61,409 bases of DNA from an uncultured Ruminiclostridium sp. (GTDB taxonomy: Bacteria > Bacillota > Clostridia > Oscillospirales > Ruminococcaceae), in NCBI GenBank assembly GCA_947623915.1, contig CANQIB010000015.1:1-61409 (forward strand). The letters are read 5' to 3'. Positions 17,860 through 26,796 of the stretch are shown here, piece by piece. Both the position numbers and the translations under genes were made by a program. The notes below the pieces were generated by a model. The model made no database searches. It was given only the letters and a program-made list of their open reading frames with translations, and was not told the DNA's origin. Numbering within the stretch: the first letter of the stretch is position 1; every line of letters begins with the position of its first letter.

Positions 17860-19368
17860 TTAGTCCGAGAGGGGCTTCATCGTTGGGAACAGCAGCACAT
17901 CTCTTATCGAGGCGCTGTTCGTAAGCAACATTATAAATCTGTCAAGTCCCAAGCCAAGCCCGCCTGTAGGCGGCAAGCCGTATTCCAGCGCGGTGAGGAA
18001 GTCCTCGTCGACCTGCGCGTTCGCGCCCTGCTTTCTCTTTTCCTCCGCCTGCTTTGTAAAACGTTCCCGCTGGTCCATCGGGTCGTTCAGCTCGGAAAAG
18101 GCGTTGCCGAATTCGCAGCCGTTTATAAAATATTCAAACCTCTCGGTAAACGCGGGATCGCTCGGCTTGCGCTTTGCAAGCGGCGACACCTCCACGGGAT
18201 AATCGTAAATGATAGTAGGCTGGATAAGCTCGCCCTCGGCAAACTCCTCAAACAGCGCGGTGAGCACCTCTCCCTTAACGGCGTTATCGGCTACCTCAAC
18301 GCCCTTTTGCTTAGCGGCGTTTCTGGCTGCCGCGTCGTCTGCCCAACTGTCATAATCCTCTCCGGCGTAACGCTTTACCGCGTCTTTCATGGTCATTCGC
18401 TGCCAAGGCTTACCTACGGCTATTTCCTTATCCTGATAAGTTACCGTATCTGTACCGCAAATATTAACGGTGACGGTACGGTACAACTCCTCGATAAGAT
18501 CCATCATTCCGATATAATCGGTGTAAGCCTGATACATTTCGATAGACGTAAATTCGGGATTGTGCGTCGAATCCATACCCTCGTTGCGGAATATCCTGCC
18601 CACCTCGTAAACCTTGTCAAAGCCGCCTACTATCAGCCGCTTTAAGTAAAGCTCCGTTTCGATACGCAAATACATATCTATGTCCAAAGCGTTGTGGTGA
18701 GTCTTGAAGGGTCTTGCCGCCGCCCCTATCTCAAGAGTATGCAGCACCGGCGTATCGACCTCCAAAAAGCCCTTTCCGTCCAGAAAGGCGCGTATCTCCC
18801 TTATAATTCGGGAGCGAGTCACGAACGTATCCTTTATCTCGGGATTTGCGATAAGGTCAAGATAGCGTTTGCGGTAGCGCTCTTCCTTGTCCCTCAGACC
18901 GTGCCACTTTTCGGGCAGGGGCAAAAGCGACTTTGCCAAAAGCTGTATCTCCTTGGCGTGGACGGATATTTCCCCGCGCTTTGTTTTGAAAACGAAGCCT
19001 TTAAGTCCCACTATATCGCCGAGATCCCACTTTTTAAAGCCCTTGTACGTTTCTTCGCCCACATCGTCTATGCGGACGTATACCTGCATTCTTCCGCTTC
19101 CGTCGCGAATATCTATAAAGCTCGCTTTTCCCATATCGCGCTTGCTGGTTATCCTGCCCGCGATAGCAACGTCGTTCCCCTCCAGCGCGTCAAAGTCGTT
19201 TCTTATATCCTCCGCGCGGTGCGTAACGTCGTACTTCGTCACGGTGTACGGGTCGTATCCGCCTGCTTTCAACTCCGCCAGCTTTTCCAGTCTGATGCGG
19301 TGCTGCTCGTCAAGCTGCTCCGACAGCTCCTGCTCCGTCAACTCCTGTATGTTTTCGTTTTCTGTCAT
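17860..19368 (-). CDS. lysS: Lysyl-tRNA synthetase, class II
   Basis: About 502 residues. It has an N-terminal OB-fold anticodon-binding domain (about residues 55-145), motif 2 (GRIFRNEGMDSTHNPEFTSI) and motif 3 (GLGLGLDRFIMLL) with the class II arginines. It charges tRNA-Lys with lysine. The ATG at 19368, preceded by AAGGTGAAAGAA, is preferred over a GTG three codons upstream. greA lies just upstream, a common clostridial pairing. The ICE border begins directly after the stop codon, so the last few residues may come from the element. Confidence 0.97.
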   Translation of the reverse strand: MTENENIQELTEQELSEQLDEQHRIRLEKLAELKAGGYDPYTVTKYDVTHRAEDIRNDFDALEGNDVAIAGRITSKRDMGKASFIDIRDGSGRMQVYVRIDDVGEETYKGFKKWDLGDIVGLKGFVFKTKRGEISVHAKEIQLLAKSLLPLPEKWHGLRDKEERYRKRYLDLIANPEIKDTFVTRSRIIREIRAFLDGKGFLEVDTPVLHTLEIGAAARPFKTHHNALDIDMYLRIETELYLKRLIVGGFDKVYEVGRIFRNEGMDSTHNPEFTSIEMYQAYTDYIGMMDLIEELYRTVTVNICGTDTVTYQDKEIAVGKPWQRMTMKDAVKRYAGEDYDSWADDAAARNAAKQKGVEVADNAVKGEVLTALFEEFAEGELIQPTIIYDYPVEVSPLAKRKPSDPAFTERFEYFINGCEFGNAFSELNDPMDQRERFTKQAEEKRKQGANAQVDEDFLTALEYGLPPTGGLGLGLDRFIMLLTNSASIRDVLLFPTMKPLSD

Positions 19369-19436
19369 TTCTTTCACCTTGTCCCGTAAAGCAAAATGTC
19401 CCGCGTTCTGCGGAACACCTGCCGTTATTTTTCCGC

Positions 19437-19913
19437 TTACTTGTCTATTTCAAGTATCTCGTATTTTCTTATACCTATAGGCGCTTCCACCTCGACCGTT
19501 TCGCCGAGCTTTTTGCCTATGCACGCCTTGCCTATCGGCGACTCGTCGGAGATCTTGCCGTTTTTCATATCTACCTCTTTAGAGCCGACAAGGTAAAGGC
19601 TGATATTCTTGCCGCCGTCAAGAGGTTTGAGGACTACCTTATTGCCGAGGCTGACGTGCTCGGTCGAAAGCTCGTCTACGTCCAAAACCTTTACGTTTTT
19701 AAGGGTAGCCTCTATCTCGGCTATCCTCGCCTCAACTATGCCCTGTTCGTTTTTTGCCTCGTCATATTCCGAGTTTTCCGAAAGGTCGCCGAACGAGAGC
19801 GCCACCTTGATCTTATCGGCTATTTCACGTCTTGTGACGGTTTTTAACTGTTCCAGTTCTTTTTCAAGGTCTGCAAGACCCTCCTGAGTCATTACTGTCT
19901 GCTTTCCTGCCAT
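19437..19913 (-). CDS. greA: Transcription elongation factor GreA
   Basis: 158 residues with the full family layout: an N-terminal coiled coil carrying the tip acidic pair (LSFGDLSENSEYDEAKNEQG) and a C-terminal FKBP-like domain (DESPIGKACIGKKLGETVEV). It stimulates transcript cleavage by backtracked RNA polymerase. It is followed by lysS after about 70 bases and probably shares its transcript. AGGAAAGAACA precedes the ATG. Confidence 0.97.
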   Translation of the reverse strand: MAGKQTVMTQEGLADLEKELEQLKTVTRREIADKIKVALSFGDLSENSEYDEAKNEQGIVEARIAEIEATLKNVKVLDVDELSTEHVSLGNKVVLKPLDGGKNISLYLVGSKEVDMKNGKISDESPIGKACIGKKLGETVEVEAPIGIRKYEILEIDK

Positions 19914-20026
19914 TGTTCTTTCCTCCGTGTTTTGTTTGAATTTATACGGTCATTTTTCGGTATGACCGTGCAGGGCAAATCTCCTGCCGAGTCAAAGCAG
20001 CGCAAATGCGCGGCTGCTGTTGAGCC

Positions 20027-21217
20027 TTACTGAGCCGCAACGACTTCAAGCGCTCTTTGGAGCTGAAAATCGTTGTCGGGATCTCCTATCTCGATAAGCT
20101 CCGCCTGTTCCGGCGTTATATCGACCTCGTAATCGGGCGAAAGTCCCACGTTTGTAAACGCATCGGAGCGGCTCGGCTTTACCCGCGAGGTGGACACCGA
20201 TACCGCGCTGCCGTCCTTAAAGCTCTGAACGGTTTGCAGCTCGGATTTTCCCGCTGTGGTCTGTCCCACCAGCGACGCACCCGCGAAATCCCGCAGCGAT
20301 GCCGCAAACAGCTCCGCTACACACGCCGTAGACGCGTCGGTAAGCACCGCGATAGGCTTTGCCACGACCGAAGTGCCGTCCGTTTCCACAAGGTTAGTTT
20401 CGGTTCCGTCCGCCGCTATATCGGTAGCGATTATTCCGGCGGGGAGCAGCTTGTTGAGCATCTGCTCAAGCGGCGTTATCGTACCCGTGGAGCAGCCGCG
20501 CAGGTCGAATATATAGCCCAGTACCGACTGAGCCTCGTAATTCTCGATAGCCTGTACGAACTGGTCCGAGGTCAGCGCGTTAAAGGTGGTTATCCTGATA
20601 TAGGCATATCCGTTTATAAGCTGCGAGCGCACCGACTGTATCTCTATTTTCTGACGGATAAGCACAACGCTGTGCTGCGTGCCGTCCGGATCCTGGATAG
20701 TTACCTCGACTCTTGTTCCCTCTTCGCCCAAAAGCGCGTCCTGCTGTACGGCGGCGTCGGATTCCAACAAATTCTGCCCGTTCACCGCAACTATCCTGTC
20801 GCCGACCTTTATTTCGGCGACCTCGGCGGGAGAATCCTCGTACACCTCGGTAACTTCAAGATACCTGCCGTTTATCTGCGTTTCCATGCCGGTGCCTATA
20901 ATTACGCCGCTCTCCTCCTGCTGAAGGCGATAATATTCCTCAGCGGTATAGTAACGGGCGTATTTATCCGCCGTTCCCGCTATATACCCGTTCATTATCC
21001 CATAGGTCAGCTCCTCCTCGTCTATATCGTATATCGAGGACACGCGCACGAACGAGTCTATTTCTCTTATTTTATTATAGATGTTTTCTCTCTCCTGTAT
21101 ACCGGAGACCATCGAATTATACATATTCAGCGAAACCGTCATGGTAAGTACAAAGGTTATCGCGCACGCTACCGCGATAAGGCTGATGGTCACGCCGAGA
21201 CTTACTTTTTTATTCAT
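20027..21217 (-). CDS. S41-family (CtpA-like) peptidase with Cys at the nucleophile position
   Basis: 396 residues: an N-terminal membrane anchor (residues 8-32), a PDZ domain (about 100-190, GVIIGTGMETQINGRYLEV) and a C-terminal tail-specific protease fold. The segment that normally reads TAS-A-A-E here reads STACVAEL, so Cys299 (TGT codon) takes the place of the catalytic serine. The lysine is kept (TTAGKSELQTV, Lys324). The usual DLRxNPGG strand is also changed (DLRGCSTGT). It ends the ftsE-ftsX-hydrolase activator cluster, whose CtpA-type members cut or regulate envelope proteins. It may be a cysteine variant or a non-catalytic relative. Confidence 0.88.
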   Translation of the reverse strand: MNKKVSLGVTISLIAVACAITFVLTMTVSLNMYNSMVSGIQERENIYNKIREIDSFVRVSSIYDIDEEELTYGIMNGYIAGTADKYARYYTAEEYYRLQQEESGVIIGTGMETQINGRYLEVTEVYEDSPAEVAEIKVGDRIVAVNGQNLLESDAAVQQDALLGEEGTRVEVTIQDPDGTQHSVVLIRQKIEIQSVRSQLINGYAYIRITTFNALTSDQFVQAIENYEAQSVLGYIFDLRGCSTGTITPLEQMLNKLLPAGIIATDIAADGTETNLVETDGTSVVAKPIAVLTDASTACVAELFAASLRDFAGASLVGQTTAGKSELQTVQSFKDGSAVSVSTSRVKPSRSDAFTNVGLSPDYEVDITPEQAELIEIGDPDNDFQLQRALEVVAAQ

Positions 21218-21244
21218 TGATATATTCCCTTATTTAAATTGCCG

Positions 21245-22591
21245 TTACGGAACATTGATGTATCCGAGCGCGTCTACCGCGTCGCCGTTTATCCTTATCT
21301 CAAAGTGGAGATGCGGACCGGTAGCCCAGCCGGTATCTCCCACGGCGCCCAGTACCTCGCCCTGTGATACCTCCTGTCCCTCGCTGACATACACCGCGCT
21401 CATGTGAGCGTACAGTGAGGTATATCCGCCGCCGTGATCCACCACGACATACTTACCGTAACCGCCGTTCCAACCGTAAGAGCCGTTCGCGATTATGACT
21501 GTACCGCCCTTGGTGGAATAAATATTCGCGCCGTATATTCCGCCGTCGCCTATATCCGTACCTCTGTGATATCTGTCCATATCGGGGTCATAACCGAAAT
21601 GGCAGGTTATCATGTGGAAATTCGTGCTGAGCGGCCACATCCACTCCATGCCGTCCTGCAGCTCGCTCTCCGGAGGCTTTTGCGCCGCCAGTATCATCTG
21701 ACGTACCTCTTCCTCCAGAGCGGCTATTTCCTCCTCGCTGACATTTATCATGTAGTGCAGGTCGCTTTGCTGCTGCTCAAGCTGGTCTATCGCGGACTGG
21801 TAATTGTTGTAGTCGTTCTGATAGCTGTCCGCCGCCGCCTGGCTGTCGCTTTGCAGTCCCAAAAGCTCGTCTTTTTCCGCGGTCAGCTTTTGCTCCTGCG
21901 CTATGTAATCCTCCTGCTTGGCGGAAAGCTGCTCTTTTTGCTCGGAAAGCTGCCGCTTGCTCTGTTCGAGCCGCTCGATGTCGGCTTTCAGCTCATCCAT
22001 AAATTCTATGTTCTTTTCGGTGATATTATTAAGCACTTCCGCGCCGACCGACATTTCGTAAAAATCGTCCGAGCCCGCAAGTATGCTGAACAGATCGGCG
22101 TCGCTTTGCATATACATGGCGCGGACTATCTCGGCGAATTTCTCCAGATTGTCGGCGTTCTCCGCTTCAAGCTGCTCCACCTGCTTTTGCGCCTCGGCTA
22201 TCTGAGCCTCGACTTCCTTTATATCCTTGTCCAGCTTTTCTATCTCGGTCTGGGTATCATCGATCTCGATCTCCTTGTAATAAACAAGGTTGTTGTAGTA
22301 ATCCACCAGCTCTTTCTGGTCGTTGAGCAGCTCGGCAACATCGTCCAACGCCTGCTGATTTTCGCTTATCTTGTCGCCGAGTTGGTCCAGCTCGTCGCGC
22401 CTTTGCTCGTTTTGCTGCTCGATCTGTTCTATCGTCTGCTGTATATCATCGACAGACGGTTCTTCCTCAGCGTAAGCTCCCCCGTAGGAAAGAGCGACGC
22501 AAAGCACCGCCGCCGCGGTAAATCCGCCCGCTGCGCGTTTAAATATGCCGGAAGTTTTGAATGACGGCCTTACAATGTGAATATGTTTCAT
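21245..22591 (-). CDS. EnvC-like murein hydrolase activator, coiled coil plus M23 domain
   Basis: 448 residues. A signal peptide (about 1-40) is followed by a long coiled coil (about 45-300, rich in Glu, Gln, Lys, Leu) and a LytM/M23 domain with HRGTDIG and GPHLHFEI, which supply the zinc-binding histidines and aspartate, so the domain could be an active endopeptidase. In the FtsEX system the coiled coil couples ATP-driven changes in FtsX to peptidoglycan cleavage at the septum. It follows ftsX by about 20 bases, consistent with that partnership. Confidence 0.92.
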   Translation of the reverse strand: MKHIHIVRPSFKTSGIFKRAAGGFTAAAVLCVALSYGGAYAEEEPSVDDIQQTIEQIEQQNEQRRDELDQLGDKISENQQALDDVAELLNDQKELVDYYNNLVYYKEIEIDDTQTEIEKLDKDIKEVEAQIAEAQKQVEQLEAENADNLEKFAEIVRAMYMQSDADLFSILAGSDDFYEMSVGAEVLNNITEKNIEFMDELKADIERLEQSKRQLSEQKEQLSAKQEDYIAQEQKLTAEKDELLGLQSDSQAAADSYQNDYNNYQSAIDQLEQQQSDLHYMINVSEEEIAALEEEVRQMILAAQKPPESELQDGMEWMWPLSTNFHMITCHFGYDPDMDRYHRGTDIGDGGIYGANIYSTKGGTVIIANGSYGWNGGYGKYVVVDHGGGYTSLYAHMSAVYVSEGQEVSQGEVLGAVGDTGWATGPHLHFEIRINGDAVDALGYINVP

Positions 22592-22610
22592 ACCGAACCT
22601 CCCAAACCCG

Positions 22611-23498
22611 TCAGCCTTTAAGGTACTTGCCGGTGCTTATCACCGTACCCAACGCGCCGAGCAGCGCGCCGAGCAGGCAGTATGCCGCCAGCACATACCA
22701 GCTTATCACGTCAAATGCGACTATCTTGTTTATTCCGAGCGCGCTCCACATCTGGAAGCCGGAATACAGCATGTCGTATATCCTTTCATATATCAGCTTT
22801 GTCACAAACCATGACAGCACGCCGGAAAGCAATCCTATAAACATTCCCTCCACGAAGAACGGAGTTTTGATAAATCCGTTGGTCGCGCCTACCGCACGCA
22901 TTATGGCTATCTCCTTGCGGCGGGCAAACACGCTGAGTCGTGTGGTGTTCGCGATTATTATAACGCTTACCGTGCCGAGCGCGGCGATAAGCACCAGTCC
23001 TATCACGGTAAAGGCGGTGCGTATATCGCGTATGAATTTTGCAAAATCCATCGGCGCGTTTACCCTGTATACCCCGTCTATCGAGGTAAGGGTAGCCGTC
23101 ATCTCGCTTATGCGGTCGATGTCGTTCACCGTTACCATGTAGGTGGGCGGAACGGGATTGTACGGAAGATTCTCAAACAGCGTGCGCTGTTCCTCGTAAT
23201 TTTCCATCATCTGCTCCAAGCCCTCTTCGGGTGAGATATACCGAACCGCGGCGGTGAGCGGCGAGCTTTTTATTTCCTCCCCGACCTTTTCGATGTCGGC
23301 GTCGTCGTCAAGATACACGCTTATCTCGTTTTGGTCGGAAACGTTGGAAAGGATTATCTCGCAGTCTATCATCACCAAAGCCGAAAGACCGAAAAGCAGC
23401 ATACTTACGGTCAGCACACAAAGTCCGGCAAACGACATAAAACGGTTTCGCCAGACTGATTTTATTCCCTGCTTTATAAGATAACTGAAATTATTCAT
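22611..23498 (-). CDS. ftsX: Cell division membrane protein FtsX
   Basis: About 295 residues starting MNNFSYLIKQGIKSVWRNR; this ATG overlaps the ftsE stop by eight bases and is preferred to an upstream frame extension. One N-terminal membrane helix, an extracellular domain (about 45-160) and three C-terminal helices match the FtsX fold. FtsX receives the ATPase signal of FtsE and transmits it to the outside hydrolase encoded by the next gene. Confidence 0.95.
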   Translation of the reverse strand: MNNFSYLIKQGIKSVWRNRFMSFAGLCVLTVSMLLFGLSALVMIDCEIILSNVSDQNEISVYLDDDADIEKVGEEIKSSPLTAAVRYISPEEGLEQMMENYEEQRTLFENLPYNPVPPTYMVTVNDIDRISEMTATLTSIDGVYRVNAPMDFAKFIRDIRTAFTVIGLVLIAALGTVSVIIIANTTRLSVFARRKEIAIMRAVGATNGFIKTPFFVEGMFIGLLSGVLSWFVTKLIYERIYDMLYSGFQMWSALGINKIVAFDVISWYVLAAYCLLGALLGALGTVISTGKYLKG

Positions 23499-24183
23499 CT
23501 TCCGCAGTACCTCCGATATAATCGTCAAATACCACGTCTCCGGCCTTCAGACTGATTATCCGACCGCCGAAATACTCGACCAGGCTATGCTCATGCGTTA
23601 CCATGATGACCGTTGTGCCGCACTTGTTTATCTCCTTGAGCAGCTTAACGATGTCATAGGAAAGAGCGGGATCGATATTCGCGGTAGGCTCGTCCGCTAT
23701 TATAAGTCCGGGGTTGCTTGCGAACGCGCGCGCTATCGCCACTCTTTGCATCTCGCCGCCCGACAGCTTGCCGGGAAACATTTTCGCCCTGTCCGCCAGC
23801 TTTACGAGATTGAGCACATAAGGTACTCTGTGCCTTATCTCCCTTTTGGGACGGTTGGTGACTCTCAGTACGAACGCCACGTTCTCATATACGTTAAGAT
23901 CGGGTATCAGGCGGAAATCCTGAAATATCATTCCTATGGAACGCCTGAAATACGGTATTTTCTTGTTTTTTATCTTTGAAAGATTGTAGCCGTTTACGAA
24001 AACACGGCCGGAGGTGGGAACTATTTCCCTTGTGAGCAGCTTTAACAGCGTGGACTTGCCCGCTCCGCTGTCGCCTACTATAAAAACAAATTCCCCGTCC
24101 TCTATTCTTATGTTGACGTTATTGAGCGCGTCAACGCCGCCGCCGTCCTTAAAATGGACGTCAACGTTTTTTAACTCTACCAT
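23491..24183 (-). CDS. ftsE: Cell division ATP-binding protein FtsE
   Basis: 230 residues of an ABC ATPase: Walker A GDSGAGKST, signature LSGGEMQRVAIARA, Walker B LIIADEPT. It pairs with FtsX encoded downstream with an overlapping start. The order ftsE-ftsX-hydrolase activator-S41 protease forms one transcription unit for division-linked wall cleavage. Confidence 0.96.
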   Translation of the reverse strand: MVELKNVDVHFKDGGGVDALNNVNIRIEDGEFVFIVGDSGAGKSTLLKLLTREIVPTSGRVFVNGYNLSKIKNKKIPYFRRSIGMIFQDFRLIPDLNVYENVAFVLRVTNRPKREIRHRVPYVLNLVKLADRAKMFPGKLSGGEMQRVAIARAFASNPGLIIADEPTANIDPALSYDIVKLLKEINKCGTTVIMVTHEHSLVEYFGGRIISLKAGDVVFDDYIGGTAEDE

Positions 24184-24414
24184 ATGCCGATGTTCTTCCT
24201 TCCTGTCCTCTCCGTATTATCGGAGCTACGGTTTGCTTCGCGTTTCGGCGGCGTGCCGAACGCCGTACATAGCCTGCGGCGGAAAAAATACTATCATCAC
24301 CCGCGTTTCTCACTTTTTGCACCTATACATAAACGCGGACATAGTAAAACTCTGCCGTCTTACTATGCCGCCGTATGGATTATGCGATGACGCGGGATAT
24401 TCCTCTCCCTTGCT

Positions 24415-25500
24415 TTAAAACTTTACCGGATCAGCCGAAAGATACTTTCTTACCATAAGCGCGATCTTGAAGATTATCGCATGGTCGAACTGTCTGAGGT
24501 CAAGTCCGGTCAGCTTTTTTATCTTATCTAATCTGTAGACCAGCGTGTTGCGGTGTACAAACAACTTTCTCGAAGTTTCCGAAACGTTAAGGTTATTTTC
24601 AAAGAAACGCTGTATGGTGAAAAGCGTTTCGTGGTCGAGCGACTCTATCGAGCCTTTCTTGAATACTTCCTTCAAAAACGTTTCGCAAAGCGTGGTGGGC
24701 AGGTGGTAAATAAGCCTTGCGATACCGAGGTTGTCATAGCTTACTATCGTCTTGTCGGTATCGAACACCTTGCCGACCTCTATGGCTATCTGCGCTTCCT
24801 TGAACGAGCGCGCAAGGTCCTTTATGCCGGTGACCGGCGTGCCTATGCCGACCGTAACGCGGGTGAAAAATTCTCCCGACAGCGTGTCGGAGATGGAACG
24901 CGCCAGCTTTTCCAGATCCTTGTTGTCTATGTTGCTCTTTATCTCTTTTACCAGAACTATTTCCGATTCGGTTATGTTGAATACGAAATCCTTGTTCTTA
25001 TCGGGGAACAGATTTTGGATAACGTCGTAAGCCGACACGTCGTTGGAGGTAAGTATGCTTATCAGGAACACCACTCTGCTTATCTCCGCGTTGAAATGGA
25101 GCTCTCTCGCCTTTATGGTGATGTCGCCCGGCAAAACGTTATCAAGGATTATGTTCTTAACAAAATTATTTCTGTCATATTTCTCGTCGTAATACTGCTT
25201 TATGCTTGAAAGTGAAATGGCAAGCAGCGACGCATATTTTGCCGCCTGATCGTCGGTACCCTCGATAAACACGGCGTAATCCGGCTTGACGTGGACTCCG
25301 AACGGCTTGTAGGTGTACCCGTCGCGGATAAACACGTCATGCGAATCGCCAAGCTCAATGGTAAAAAAGTCGCTGTTGGTGCCTATCCTTGAAAGCTCGC
25401 TGCAAGCGACTATAGTCGCATTTTCGTCAATGACGCCTATGACCCGCCCGATAGTATCCCTCATCTGATGGACTATGCCTTGAAATAATCTGTTTGACAT
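24415..25500 (-). CDS. CdaR/PucR-family transcriptional regulator
   Basis: 361 residues. The C-terminal 60 residues form the PucR-type helix-turn-helix (NNLNVSETSRKLFVHRNTLV, then YRLDKIKKLTGLDLR). The middle carries the GGDEF-like CdaR domain (VGIGTPVTGIKDLARSFKEA); the N-terminal part (IGVIDENATIVACSEL) looks like a sugar-diacid-type sensor. Regulators of this type respond to small metabolites; the target is not clear because the neighbours are division and protein-folding genes. A good sigma-A promoter lies upstream. Confidence 0.88.
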   Translation of the reverse strand: MSNRLFQGIVHQMRDTIGRVIGVIDENATIVACSELSRIGTNSDFFTIELGDSHDVFIRDGYTYKPFGVHVKPDYAVFIEGTDDQAAKYASLLAISLSSIKQYYDEKYDRNNFVKNIILDNVLPGDITIKARELHFNAEISRVVFLISILTSNDVSAYDVIQNLFPDKNKDFVFNITESEIVLVKEIKSNIDNKDLEKLARSISDTLSGEFFTRVTVGIGTPVTGIKDLARSFKEAQIAIEVGKVFDTDKTIVSYDNLGIARLIYHLPTTLCETFLKEVFKKGSIESLDHETLFTIQRFFENNLNVSETSRKLFVHRNTLVYRLDKIKKLTGLDLRQFDHAIIFKIALMVRKYLSADPVKF

Positions 25501-25615
25501 TTCGTTACCTCTTCTTTAGATAATCTGATTCTTTTCGACTAAAGCGCCCTTTTACGGACGCTGTTGTGTTCACGAAATACGCACCGTGAGATGATTGAAA
25601 TAATACACCAAATAT

Positions 25616-25644
25616 ATTTTACTAGAAAAATTCAAAAAAATCAA
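25616..25644 (-). promoter_or_regulatory. Sigma-A promoter of the CdaR-type regulator
   Basis: On the minus strand TTGATT and TAAAAT are 17 bases apart, with TAG just before the -10 box. The transcript would carry a leader of about 105 bases before the ATG. Confidence 0.65.
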
Positions 25645-25786
25645 GAGTTTTTTAGACAAAATGTAAAAAATACCTGAAATTTTTTTGCAAATTTCCCAAA
25701 AAAGCCGATTTTTTTCATATCAAACCCGCTTTTTTTACCCGAAAATTTAAAGTCGGCGGTTTTTTCGGTACGGAATATACCCAAAA

Positions 25787-25813
25787 TTCAGCCACGCCGT
25801 CGGCGTGGCTGAA
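25787..25813 (-). terminator. Terminator of the cyclophilin gene
   Basis: TTCAGCCACGCC and its exact complement flank a three-base loop, directly after the cyclophilin stop; the minus-strand downstream side has ATTTT. A strong hairpin with a weak T run. Confidence 0.65.
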
Positions 25814-25819
25814 CGGTAT

Positions 25820-26692
25820 TTAATTTGCCTGTGAAGATGCTGCGCCGGAATTAAGGCCGAGCTGGCTTTCCGCTTCTTCAAGCTCCTCCACGGTGACATA
25901 CTTGTCGGCGGTAGGCTCTTCCACCGGATACTTATCCTTTGAGTAGGTGTCCAGCTTAACGGAAATTATCTTTACCTCTTCCTTAGGACGCATATTCGAC
26001 ATATCGGATTCACGCCAAAGTATCTTGTCCAGCGTTTCAAATCCGTTTATTACCTGTCCGAATACGGTATAGCTGCCCGCCAGCGACGCAACGCTGCCGC
26101 GGTCGCGCAAAGCGTTGATAAGCGTTTCGGGTATGACCTGACGGCTGGTCTCGGTATCGGTGTATCCCCTAAGCTCGTCCATGTTGGCGTCGGTCATCTC
26201 CACCGCTCCGCAGAAGAAGAAGCGGCTGTCGCTGTAGCCCACATTCGCGGCGTAGCCGTTGGTGGCATATCCCAAAAGCGCGCCCTTGAACGGCCAGAGA
26301 TCTACCGAACATTCGTTGGGGATAAACTTGCCGTCGTCGGTTATGCCCTCGGTACCTTCGTCGTCCGACGCGCCGGTAATGCCGTATATGCCGTTAAGCA
26401 CCGCAAAAAACGGCTTGCCGTCATAAAAGCCCTCCTTGGCGCGCGCCTTGAAATTTCCAACGGTGTTGGGAGCGTACTCGGTATACAGCACCGCAGTCAT
26501 AGTGCCCTCCGACGTTTCGAATACCGCGACGTCCATTCCCTCCGCCGGCTCTTCAAGCTGCACGAGGTTCATTTCTTCAAAATTATATGTTCCTATCGCG
26601 TTGGTGCTTTGCCCTCCGCCGAAAAGCGAACAGCCGCCCAGCAGCGAGGCGGTCAGCAGTAAGGCTGCCGCCGATATTATGGTCTTTTTCAA
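25820..26692 (-). CDS. Cyclophilin-type peptidyl-prolyl isomerase lipoprotein
   Basis: 290 residues with a lipoprotein signal (LLLTASLLGGC, lipidated Cys about 21) and a cyclophilin domain (VGNFKARAKEGFYDGKPFFAVL, later TVFGQVINGFETLDKI). It should catalyse prolyl isomerisation of proteins folding outside the membrane. The usual FHRV catalytic arginine segment reads FFAVL, so activity may be weak. The start is a TTG preceded by GGAG. Single gene with its own terminator. Confidence 0.88.
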   Translation of the reverse strand: MKKTIISAAALLLTASLLGGCSLFGGGQSTNAIGTYNFEEMNLVQLEEPAEGMDVAVFETSEGTMTAVLYTEYAPNTVGNFKARAKEGFYDGKPFFAVLNGIYGITGASDDEGTEGITDDGKFIPNECSVDLWPFKGALLGYATNGYAANVGYSDSRFFFCGAVEMTDANMDELRGYTDTETSRQVIPETLINALRDRGSVASLAGSYTVFGQVINGFETLDKILWRESDMSNMRPKEEVKIISVKLDTYSKDKYPVEEPTADKYVTVEELEEAESQLGLNSGAASSQAN

Positions 26693-26796
26693 ATCAGTAT
26701 CTCCGTAAAATCAGATTTATACTTTCGGTAAAAGTATATGATAAATTATAATTCATTACTCCGAAAATGTCAAGTATCCGTATTTTTCCTAAAAGC

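Larger units (their letters stand above)
25501..25819. other. A/T-rich intergenic region upstream of the CdaR-type gene
   Basis: 319 bases with no gene. It holds the promoter of the regulator (25616-25644, minus strand), a long 5' leader of about 110 bases, poly-T/poly-A tracts, and the terminator of the cyclophilin gene at its right end. Confidence 0.6.

Noticed and set aside
20057-21220. 387-codon frame opposite the S41 protease gene
   Set aside because: Antisense shadow with basic, aromatic-rich composition and no ribosome site.
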